This document shows positions 1 to 5,253 of a stretch of 5,302 bases of DNA, in pieces. The stretch is taken from contig JABZIF010000071.1 of NCBI GenBank assembly GCA_015258485.1, forward strand, positions 1 through 5,302. Reading direction: 5' to 3'. This stretch comes from Atopobiaceae bacterium. GTDB taxonomy: Bacteria; Actinomycetota; Coriobacteriia; Coriobacteriales; Atopobiaceae. A model generated the notes under the pieces. The model was given only the letters and a program-made list of their open reading frames with translations. It did not search any database and had not been told where the DNA came from. The stretch's first letter is position 1; each line of letters starts with the position of its first letter. Position numbers and translations under genes: made by a program.

Positions 1-316
1 CAGAGAGCGCATTTAAGGTGGCAATAGCAAGAGTTTTTCGCAAGATATTGTTGCTATTAAGATCAGCAAGAGTCTCTTCAATGGAGCGCTTGGTTAGTTT
101 GCCTGAAAGTGGCATAGCACGAGCACTTGAAGGACAGCAAACTGCTTGTGGCATTTCTTTAACCGGAGTAAAACACAGCCCACCCTGGCCATCGCTAAGT
201 TTAATGCCAGAAAAAAAGAGACCAAAAACTGCGCGTTCAATGGAAAGGTTATTGATTTTATCGCCAAGAATATCTTTTACCTTGGTTGCAGTTTCTTTGA
301 GCAGGAAGTTTTCCAT
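1..316 (-). CDS. DUF4213/DUF364 domain protein, N-terminal part (3' end outside window)
   Basis: Reading the minus strand from 316 gives 105 open codons beginning MENFLLKETATKVKDILGD and running off the window edge, so only the N-terminal part is visible. The pattern matches the DUF4213 (enolase N-terminal-like) domain that precedes the Rossmann-like DUF364 domain: an amphipathic first helix, then a hydrophobic strand (AVFGLFFSGIKL), a GQGGLCFTP turn, and a conserved AMPLSGKL segment followed by a helix and an ATLNALS stretch. Proteins of this family are annotated as putative heavy-metal-chelation proteins, and no reaction is established. I chose the ATG at 316 because GGAG lies 5 nt upstream (322-325). 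In-frame ATGs at 337 and 340 lack a ribosome binding site. The gene is divergent from the membrane protein at 576. The plus-strand frame across this region is a shadow. Confidence 0.8.
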   Translation of the reverse strand, partial: MENFLLKETATKVKDILGDKINNLSIERAVFGLFFSGIKLSDGQGGLCFTPVKEMPQAVCCPSSARAMPLSGKLTKRSIEETLADLNSNNILRKTLAIATLNALS

Positions 317-404
317 TCTTTCTCCATTCCAATGCATCATTACACGCTGTTATGAAAATGCTAATTTTTTAGACTTTATACATTTTGGCATACACATAAG
401 ATAA

Positions 405-440
405 AAATCCTATTGGATTTATTTAAAGTATGGATTTATT
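405..440. repeat. GGATTT half-site cluster (inverted plus direct repeat)
   Basis: AAATCC (405-410) and GGATTT (415-420) form a 6-bp inverted repeat around TATT. The decamer TGGATTTATT then occurs twice, at 414-423 and 431-440, with a 17-bp period. The cluster lies between two divergent genes and overlaps a weak minus-strand promoter candidate, so it could be an operator. The region is very A/T-rich, so chance repetition is possible. Confidence 0.3.
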
Positions 441-449
441 AAGAATCAA
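421..449 (-). promoter_or_regulatory. Candidate promoter for the DUF4213/DUF364 gene
   Basis: On the minus strand, TTGATT (444-449) and TTAAAT (421-426) are separated by 17 bp, each matching the sigma-70 consensus at four of six positions. Transcription would begin near 414, giving a leader of about 100 nt before the ATG at 316. The A/T richness makes such matches easy to find, so confidence is low. No comparably spaced promoter stood out for the plus-strand gene at 576; TTGTCA at 466-471 lacks a good -10 partner. Confidence 0.28.
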
Positions 450-575
450 ATTGTTCTTGTTTTTGTTGTCAGAAATTTCGAGAAAGTGTACTTTGTGTTT
501 GGGTATAGTACCTAGGCTCGTATTTTAGGTTTTAATGTCAATGAAGGCATGGTTGAGTAGAAAGCGTTGTATTAA

Positions 576-1187
576 ATGGATACTATTTCAGTTCATACCG
601 ATAAACATCAAAAATTAAATCGAATCGATATAATTGGTGGAGTTGTTTTTGCCGTTTTAACGGTAGCTATTATTACAGTTTTCTTTACTAATAGCGTGTT
701 CTTTGAGTGGGCATTTGCCCGTCATCACAATACGTTAAGTTGGTACATTAGACCTCTGTTTATTATTCCAATAGCACTTGGAGCATTTAAGAGATCATAT
801 ACCATTACTTTTGCGTCAATATTTTGTCTGTTCACAAGTATGTTCTGGTTTCCAGAACCAGCAGTAGTGGATAAGAGCGTAGACGGTTTTTTGAATTTTG
901 AGAAAACGTATCTTACAAGCGGTTGGTCCCCAGATAAAATTGTTGCTCTTATCGCGATCATTCTGTTCTTTATATTCTTGATTTATACAACATGGAACAG
1001 AAAATGGAAATGGCTTTTGGTGGTAATTGCTGCTGGTGCAGTACTAAAAGTAATTCATAGTCTTGTTTTTAGTGGAGAAGATGCACTATCAATTGTGAAG
1101 CCTGCAGTATTGGGATTAATTCTCTGTGTGGCAGCTGTGGTTTTCTTTGTAAGAAGAAGAAATAATACAGACAATACAGACCAGTAG
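576..1187 (+). CDS. Hypothetical integral membrane protein, six predicted spans
   Basis: The product is a 203-residue, strongly hydrophobic protein that I do not recognise as a named family. Predicted membrane segments lie at about residues 18-38, 56-72, 74-92, 121-139, 145-163 and 174-192. Positive residues fall at the N-terminus, the KR between spans 2 and 3, the NRKWK between spans 4 and 5 and the RRR after span 6, so both ends should be cytoplasmic. The largest external loop (about 93-120) follows an FWFPEP motif and is rich in aromatic residues. There is no signal peptide and no catalytic or transport motif. An in-frame TAA immediately precedes the ATG, so the start cannot lie further upstream; the ribosome binding site is weak. 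The last six codons before Gln encode NTD-NTD from a tandem 9-bp repeat at 1164-1181. The gene converges on the M20 gene with a 39-bp gap. Confidence 0.8.
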   Translation: MDTISVHTDKHQKLNRIDIIGGVVFAVLTVAIITVFFTNSVFFEWAFARHHNTLSWYIRPLFIIPIALGAFKRSYTITFASIFCLFTSMFWFPEPAVVDKSVDGFLNFEKTYLTSGWSPDKIVALIAIILFFIFLIYTTWNRKWKWLLVVIAAGAVLKVIHSLVFSGEDALSIVKPAVLGLILCVAAVVFFVRRRNNTDNTDQ

Positions 1188-1200
1188 GCAAGCTGTATTG
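1172..1200 (-). terminator. Candidate hairpin terminator at the convergent gene junction
   Basis: CAATACAG (1172-1179) and CTGTATTG (1193-1200) form a perfect 8-bp stem around a 13-nt loop that contains the stop codon of the upstream membrane-protein gene. Read on the minus strand, the hairpin lies 27 nt past the M20 stop and is followed by a T/C-rich run containing TTATTTCTTCTTCTT, so it could end the M20 transcript. On the plus strand no U-tract follows. The stem is A/T-rich and the loop is long, so this is only a possible terminator. Confidence 0.35.
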
Positions 1201-1226
1201 CATAATAGTGCTTCTTATAAATCAGT

Positions 1227-2498
1227 TTAGAAGTTGCATACAGTACTTTGTATCAGTGATTTAAACACTCGATACACGCGTGTTAAATCTTCTACAGGAA
1301 CGTATTCGTTTGGTTTATGAGCACGTTCAAGTTCTCCAGGCCCATATGACATACATTCTGTATTTTTACAGGTGGACGCAATTACAGCGGTATCGGTATA
1401 TCCAGTAAAAATATCGAGTGTTGCAGGCGTATTGCAGGATTTTGCACACGAGAGAAGCTGTGCGAGAAGTGCTGAATCCTTGGGAAGGATAACGGAAGGT
1501 CTATTTCCCGTAATGTCATAGCTGGCGTGAGTACCGCAAATTTCTGTTTGGGCTTGCTTGATTGCTTGCTGCACTATATGCTCTGCAGTTTGCGTTGTTG
1601 TAGGGGGTACTAGACGCATATCAACCCAAAGTTCTGCTTTATCAGGAACAACATACGGTTGATATCCACCTACAATCTGCCCAAAGGTTACCGTTGATGA
1701 TCCAAGCTCTGGATGAGTGGGTAGGTTCTGCACTGCAGCTCGTATTTTATTTATAACAATTGCCATAGCGGCAATTGCATCGGCACCTTTCCAGGGGGTG
1801 CTTGCGTGAGCTGTGATTCCAGTAACAGTAATTTTGAACCAGGTACGTCCTTTGTGAGATCCTCGAATGGCGTTGTTTGTAGGCTCAGCGTCAAGTACCC
1901 AGCCCTTCTCGCCAACCCAACCAGCGTCTATAACACGCTCGACGCCGCGCATATGAGCTTCTTCGTCAACCGTGAAGATAACAGAAAGAGATTTTTGGGG
2001 AAGCATTTTTTGTGTTTTGCATACCTGGCAAGCATCTCTAAAGGCGAGAAGTGCACAGGCAAGTCCGCCTTTCATATCACATGAGCCTCGCCCATACAGT
2101 AACCCTTCTTTAAATACGGGATTAAATGCAGGTGTTTCAGAGTCCCAGCCATCGCCATCAGTTACGGTATCCATATGGCAGATAAATGTCAGGTCTGATG
2201 GGGGGAGTGTAGAGGAATCAAACGATGTGGTAACACTGGGGATTGTTGCCCTAAGACAACGTCTATGAGGAAAAACCTCAATTTCTTGGATGATAGGAAA
2301 CATCTCTTTTTTATTGGGTAGTGAAAAAGAACACGAGTCAACAATCCACGCTTTAATAAATGTTTCAATTTCTTCTTCGTAAGAACCAGGATCAGTACTT
2401 TTAAGAGCAACAAGTTGTGCTGTCATTTTTGCAACTTCTGGTAGATTGTTAGGAAGTTTGGATGCGTCAAAATTAGTTCTGCTTGACATGCTGTTCAT
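1227..2498 (-). CDS. M20-family metallopeptidase / amidohydrolase (ArgE/DapE/ACY1 type)
   Basis: This 423-residue protein has the full set of M20 di-zinc residues: CHMDTV with H108 and D110, YGRGSCDMKGG with bridging D141, DEEAH with catalytic E179 and metal-binding E180, DAEP with D203, and H394 in GPGELERAHKPNEYV. The dimerisation domain (about 213-325) carries AHAS with H231. The length is typical and the protein appears intact, cytosolic and active. M20 enzymes hydrolyse amide bonds in N-acyl amino acids, dipeptides or ureido compounds; this sequence does not show which. It has 13 cysteines, including a CQVC pair at 157-160, suiting an anaerobe. The start is uncertain: the ATG at 2498 directly abuts GAGAG, whereas the ATG at 2489 (MSSRTNF) has that motif at 9 nt, so the protein may be three residues shorter. 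The gene is divergent from the NCS2 permease, hinting at a shared pathway. Confidence 0.93.
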   Translation of the reverse strand: MNSMSSRTNFDASKLPNNLPEVAKMTAQLVALKSTDPGSYEEEIETFIKAWIVDSCSFSLPNKKEMFPIIQEIEVFPHRRCLRATIPSVTTSFDSSTLPPSDLTFICHMDTVTDGDGWDSETPAFNPVFKEGLLYGRGSCDMKGGLACALLAFRDACQVCKTQKMLPQKSLSVIFTVDEEAHMRGVERVIDAGWVGEKGWVLDAEPTNNAIRGSHKGRTWFKITVTGITAHASTPWKGADAIAAMAIVINKIRAAVQNLPTHPELGSSTVTFGQIVGGYQPYVVPDKAELWVDMRLVPPTTTQTAEHIVQQAIKQAQTEICGTHASYDITGNRPSVILPKDSALLAQLLSCAKSCNTPATLDIFTGYTDTAVIASTCKNTECMSYGPGELERAHKPNEYVPVEDLTRVYRVFKSLIQSTVCNF

Positions 2499-2536
2499 CT
2501 CTCAAATTAACCGATTACCGAAAAAGGGTTGCTACT

Positions 2537-2567
2537 TGTATAAAAAAGATTACTCTATCTATGTCTA
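2537..2567 (-). promoter_or_regulatory. Candidate promoter for the M20 gene
   Basis: On the minus strand TAGACA (2562-2567, five of six matches to the -35 consensus) precedes TATACA (2537-2542, four of six) with a 19-bp spacer, which is at the long limit. The predicted start near 2530 would give a leader of about 30 nt. I found no convincing promoter for the divergent permease in 2499-2686, and no purine-riboswitch-like core there. Confidence 0.28.
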
Positions 2568-2686
2568 AATAATAGTTAGGTTACAAAACTTTTCATTAGA
2601 TTTTGTAGTAGTAATGTTTGTTTAAGTAGGTTGTGGTGTGTAGGTTAGCCACAGAATATAAAGAACCACAAGTGAGAGAGGGCACT

Positions 2687-4150
2687 ATGGCGGATTCAAA
2701 GAAATCCATTTTGTTTCAATGGGATGGGGTACCGTCTGTTGGCGAGCTTATTCCACTTTCATTACAGCATGTAGTTGCAGCTGTAGTGGGCATCATTACA
2801 CCTGCAATTATTATTGCGGGTGTTTGCAACCTTGCGCCAGCGGATAAAACACTGCTTATTCAAGTTTCGTTAGTAATGTCTGGATTAGTTACTATTTTGC
2901 AGGCATATCCACTCTTTGGCAAGTTTGGTGCAGGGTTACCGATAATTATGGGCACAAGTTTTGCCTACGTACCTACTTTGCAAGCTATTGGCGCTGCTAA
3001 TGGAATTGGAGCCATTCTTGGAGCTGAGCTTATCGGTGGCATCGTTGCTGTTTTGTTTGGTTTCTTCTTTAAGAAGATTCGTGTGTTATTCCCTAATGTT
3101 GTAACAGGTACCGTAGTACTTTGCATTGGTCTTTCTCTATATAGCGTTGCTATTGGATATATGGCCGGTGGTAAGAGTTCAGCAAACTTTGGTGCTCCTC
3201 AAAACTGGATTGTTGCTCTTATTACTCTTGCTGCATGTATTTACTTCAGTAATTTTGCTAAAGGTGTTTTCAAGCTCGGATCTTTACTTTTTGGCATGCT
3301 TGTAGGTTATGTTGTTTCTATTCCTTTTGGTATGATCAACTACGAGTCTGTAGTCAATGCTTCTTGGGTTGAGCTTCCTCACTTTATGCCTTTTGCTCTT
3401 GAATTTGTTCCAGCAACAATTGCTTCGGTAACTATTGTCTTTATTGTTGCTGCACTTGAGGCTGTTGGTAACATGACTGGTGCAACGGTAGGCGGTATGG
3501 ACCGTGAACCCACCGATACAGAGCTTACCGGTGGTCTTGTTTCTCAGGGTGTTATGACTATGGTTGGCGCTTTCTTTGGAGCATTCCCAACTTCAACATA
3601 TGGTCAAAATGTTGGTATCGTGACACAAACTCGTGTTATTAATCGCCGTGTTTTTGCGGTTGCAGGTGCAATTCTTTTGGTGGCTGGTTTGGCTCCAAAG
3701 TTAGCGGCAATTCTTTCAGGTATTCCTCAGCCCGTTATTGGTGGAGCTACTATTAATGTATTCGGTACTATTTCAATGACTGGTATTCGCATCCTTTCTA
3801 AAGATGGCCTTACTCCTCGTAGAGCAACTATTGCAGGTTTGTCTCTTGCGTTAGGTATGGGTATTACCATGACGTCTAACTCTCTTGCAGGTCCTGGAAT
3901 GCCTGCGTTTATTAATGAGGTATTTGGACATTCTGCTATTGTTGTTGCAGCACTTTCTGCCATTATTCTTAATCTTGTTCTTCCTAAGGGTGGACCTGAT
4001 AAGGAAGTTGTTGAAGCAGTTGAGGGAGCCGCAGAGGTACAGGAAGAAGCAGTTGGAGCATTGTATAAATCAGCTGCGACAGGTGTACCTGCTGTTGAGC
4101 ATAAGCCAGGTTCTGTTAAGGCTTATAAAACAGACCATAAGTCTGAGTAG
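2687..4150 (+). CDS. NCS2-family nucleobase (xanthine/urate/uracil-type) permease
   Basis: The product is a 487-residue polytopic membrane protein of the nucleobase:cation symporter-2 family, predicted to import a purine or pyrimidine base with protons. Family signatures are clear: Q27-H28 in the first span (SLQHVVAAVVG), E258 in AALEAVGN, and the signature motif QNVGIVTQTR at 307-316 after the SxxY loop. In the usual E-x-x-G-D pattern the Asp is Asn here (N262). The motif ends in T-R rather than T-G; Arg at this site is shared with the Aspergillus urate/xanthine carrier UapA, whereas E. coli XanQ has Gly. Residues from about 438 form a hydrophilic C-terminal tail of 50 residues, first acidic, then basic. 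The ATG at 2687 is chosen because AGAGGG lies just upstream and MADSKKSILFQWDG looks like a family N-terminus; an in-frame GTG at 2633 adds 18 unlikely residues. A strong terminator follows. Confidence 0.95.
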   Translation: MADSKKSILFQWDGVPSVGELIPLSLQHVVAAVVGIITPAIIIAGVCNLAPADKTLLIQVSLVMSGLVTILQAYPLFGKFGAGLPIIMGTSFAYVPTLQAIGAANGIGAILGAELIGGIVAVLFGFFFKKIRVLFPNVVTGTVVLCIGLSLYSVAIGYMAGGKSSANFGAPQNWIVALITLAACIYFSNFAKGVFKLGSLLFGMLVGYVVSIPFGMINYESVVNASWVELPHFMPFALEFVPATIASVTIVFIVAALEAVGNMTGATVGGMDREPTDTELTGGLVSQGVMTMVGAFFGAFPTSTYGQNVGIVTQTRVINRRVFAVAGAILLVAGLAPKLAAILSGIPQPVIGGATINVFGTISMTGIRILSKDGLTPRRATIAGLSLALGMGITMTSNSLAGPGMPAFINEVFGHSAIVVAALSAIILNLVLPKGGPDKEVVEAVEGAAEVQEEAVGALYKSAATGVPAVEHKPGSVKAYKTDHKSE

Positions 4151-4190
4151 CGAGGATTTACTTTAGTTTCTCATCTTCGTTCTATAAATT

Positions 4191-4225
4191 ACCTCCCATT
4201 TCTTAGATAAAAGGAAATGGGAGGT
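4191..4225. terminator. Bidirectional intrinsic terminator between convergent genes
   Basis: ACCTCCCATTTC (4191-4202) and GAAATGGGAGGT (4214-4225) form a perfect 12-bp stem with an 11-nt loop. The stem lies 40 nt after the permease stop and 27 nt past the regulator stop on the opposite strand. T-rich sequence follows on both sides: TTTATTATT on plus, and TAATTTATA when read on minus. It most likely ends both convergent transcripts, although both U-tracts are interrupted. Confidence 0.87.
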
Positions 4226-4252
4226 TTATTATTGACGATATATTGCCTACAA

Positions 4253-4900
4253 CTATGAATTTTGATTTTTTGCCTCGTCAAGATAGCTGTAAAGAGTGTA
4301 TTTTGAAATGCCAAAATAGGAACAGACTTTTTGACCTGATTTGGTAATAAGAAATGCTCCAGAATCATTAAGAAAACGGATTGCTTTGATTTTGTCGTCT
4401 TTTGTCATAAGAGCAACAGGACGTCCAACCATGTGGACGCTTTGGTCAATAAGCTCATCGAGAAGATCAGTTACGTTGTGAGGAATGGTCTGTGGAGTTT
4501 CTTCAGATAAATCGCTGGGAGTAATGAGACCACGTAAGGATTCTTCCATTGCAGAAAAAAGTGCAATGTCGTAGTTAATAGCAAAAATTGCGATTGGTTT
4601 GTGTTTCTCGTCACGTAGGTAAATGGTTGTTGATTTGAGTATCTTGCCGTCTTCTGTTTTGGTGAGATAAGAGGAAGAGTCATGAAGTTTTTCTGGATTT
4701 GAATGGAGTGCTTTGAGTACTACATTTGAAGGACCATCTCCGACACTTCTTCCTGTTATATGGCCATTCTCAATGGCAACTATGGTATGAGCAGGATTTT
4801 CACTTTGAAGATCATGAACAACAACCTCACAGTTTGAGCCAAATTGCAGAGCAATACCCTGTGCAAGACGCTTTAAAAAATCAATTTGCTGCATGTCCAT
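4253..4900 (-). CDS. YheO-like PAS / helix-turn-helix transcriptional regulator
   Basis: This 215-residue protein has the two-domain architecture of YheO-type regulators. Residues about 1-115 form the YheO PAS-like domain, with the hallmark strings CEVVVHDL (24-31), AIENGHITGRSVGDGP (42-57), a DGK-LKS segment (84-90) and the AIFAINYD strand (104-111), where a small ligand is presumed to bind. Residues about 150-210 form the C-terminal HTH_22 domain, with VGRPVALMTKDDK, AIRFLNDSGAFLITKSG and the recognition helix region FGISKYTLYSYLDEA. I chose the ATG at 4900 because GGAG lies 9 nt upstream; a TTG at 4915 would overlap that motif, and a further ATG at 4894 is possible. It converges on the permease and is divergent from the amidohydrolase, the usual position for a local regulator. 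The ligand and targets are unknown. Confidence 0.92.
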   Translation of the reverse strand: MDMQQIDFLKRLAQGIALQFGSNCEVVVHDLQSENPAHTIVAIENGHITGRSVGDGPSNVVLKALHSNPEKLHDSSSYLTKTEDGKILKSTTIYLRDEKHKPIAIFAINYDIALFSAMEESLRGLITPSDLSEETPQTIPHNVTDLLDELIDQSVHMVGRPVALMTKDDKIKAIRFLNDSGAFLITKSGQKVCSYFGISKYTLYSYLDEAKNQNS

Positions 4901-4990
4901 AGTGATGTACTCCAACTACGCAAATTAGTTTCAAAATTATTTTAAACAATTCTATCCTAACAGGTTTGTTTATGCAGGAATAGGACACTA

Positions 4991-5019
4991 TGTATAATAT
5001 GTATTGATTAATGTGGCAA
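4991..5019 (-). promoter_or_regulatory. Candidate promoter for the YheO-like regulator
   Basis: On the minus strand TTGCCA (5014-5019, five of six matches) and TATACA (4991-4996, four of six) have the ideal 17-bp spacing. Transcription would start near 4984, leaving a leader of about 85 nt. On the plus strand the same place reads as a perfect TATAAT (4993-4998), but without a -35 partner at the right distance. Confidence 0.38.
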
Positions 5020-5031
5020 GAAACCGTTTAC

Positions 5032-5044
5032 GTCAAGATTTGAC
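5032..5044. promoter_or_regulatory. Inverted repeat GTCAA-N3-TTGAC, candidate operator
   Basis: GTCAA (5032-5036) and TTGAC (5040-5044) form a perfect 5-bp inverted repeat around GAT. It lies between the candidate divergent promoters and overlaps the plus-strand -35 element, which is where a repressor or activator of the amidohydrolase would bind. The obvious candidate protein is the adjacent YheO-like regulator, but binding is inferred only from position. A related TTGACA occurs at 5068-5073. Confidence 0.35.
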
Positions 5045-5069
5045 CGTACACCGATAAGTTAGTTATTTT
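5040..5069 (+). promoter_or_regulatory. Candidate promoter for the amidohydrolase gene
   Basis: TTGACC (5040-5045, five of six matches) and TATTTT (5064-5069, four of six) have an 18-bp spacer. A second option is the perfect -35 hexamer TTGACA at 5068-5073, but its nearest good -10, TATAAA at 5087-5092, is only 13 bp away. Either would place the transcript start near 5075-5100, giving a leader of roughly 150-180 nt that includes the structured segment downstream. Confidence 0.35.
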
Positions 5070-5114
5070 GACAAAATTTATGAGAATATAAAACCAAATA
5101 AAAAATTAGAACAA

Positions 5115-5147
5115 AAAACAAATTGTTTGTTTTGGTTTTTGCAAAAA
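5115..5147. repeat. Two adjacent A/T-rich palindromes
   Basis: AAAACAAA (5115-5122) and TTTGTTTT (5126-5133) are perfect inverted arms around TTG. TTTTTGCAAAAA (5136-5147) is a perfect 12-bp palindrome immediately after. Both lie in the probable 5' leader of the amidohydrolase, just before the G/C-rich structured segment. They may be protein sites, weak RNA hairpins or products of the extreme A/T bias. Confidence 0.35.
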
Positions 5148-5253
5148 GGGAAGTCGGACTCCCTTCAGATACGTCCGAACGGAGTGTCGGAGAGGACACA
5201 TCCGTCATTTTGTACGCCGTAGCTGATCTGCGGCACGTGGCAAAGGGGTTCCT
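5146..5253 (+). ncRNA. Candidate structured 5' leader (riboswitch-like) of the amidohydrolase gene
   Basis: The segment folds by eye as a three-way junction. The closing stem pairs 5156-5165 with 5243-5252, with one C-U mismatch in ten, and its 3' strand contains the ribosome binding site AAAGGGG. A second part of this stem can form from 5170-5174 with 5235-5239. Hairpin two pairs 5179-5188 with 5195-5205 around GGAGAG, with one bulged A. Hairpin three pairs 5216-5222 with 5228-5234 around CTGAT. The upstream hairpin 5146-5151 with 5160-5165 competes with the closing stem. G+C is about 57%, against about 19% for the preceding 80 nt. I recognise no known riboswitch core. The folds are seen by eye, and function is inferred. 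Hairpin two followed by CATTTT could alternatively be a weak attenuator. Confidence 0.5.

Noticed and set aside
18..404. 128-codon open frame on the plus strand
   Set aside because: It is antisense to the DUF4213/DUF364 coding region, its translation has no family pattern, and the minus frame has a proper ribosome binding site and recognisable domain.
725..961. Minus-strand open frame of 78 codons inside the membrane-protein gene
   Set aside because: It is a shadow; the plus frame shows coherent membrane spans and charge distribution.
1806..2268. Overlapping plus-strand open frames inside the M20 gene
   Set aside because: They are antisense to conserved M20 motifs on the minus strand and encode no recognisable domain.
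2577..2647. Three TAGGTT copies upstream of the permease (2577, 2627, 2641)
   Set aside because: The spacing is irregular, the same hexamer also occurs at 526, and a six-base A/T-leaning word can recur by chance.
2499..2686. Purine or xanthine riboswitch upstream of the permease
   Set aside because: I looked for the paired three-way junction core and conserved joining sequences of purine aptamers and did not find them. The region is A/T-rich without strong stems.
5216..5234. CTGATCTG resembling part of the TPP riboswitch
   Set aside because: The other conserved TPP element (CUGAGA) and the expected stem order are absent; the match is a short loop coincidence.
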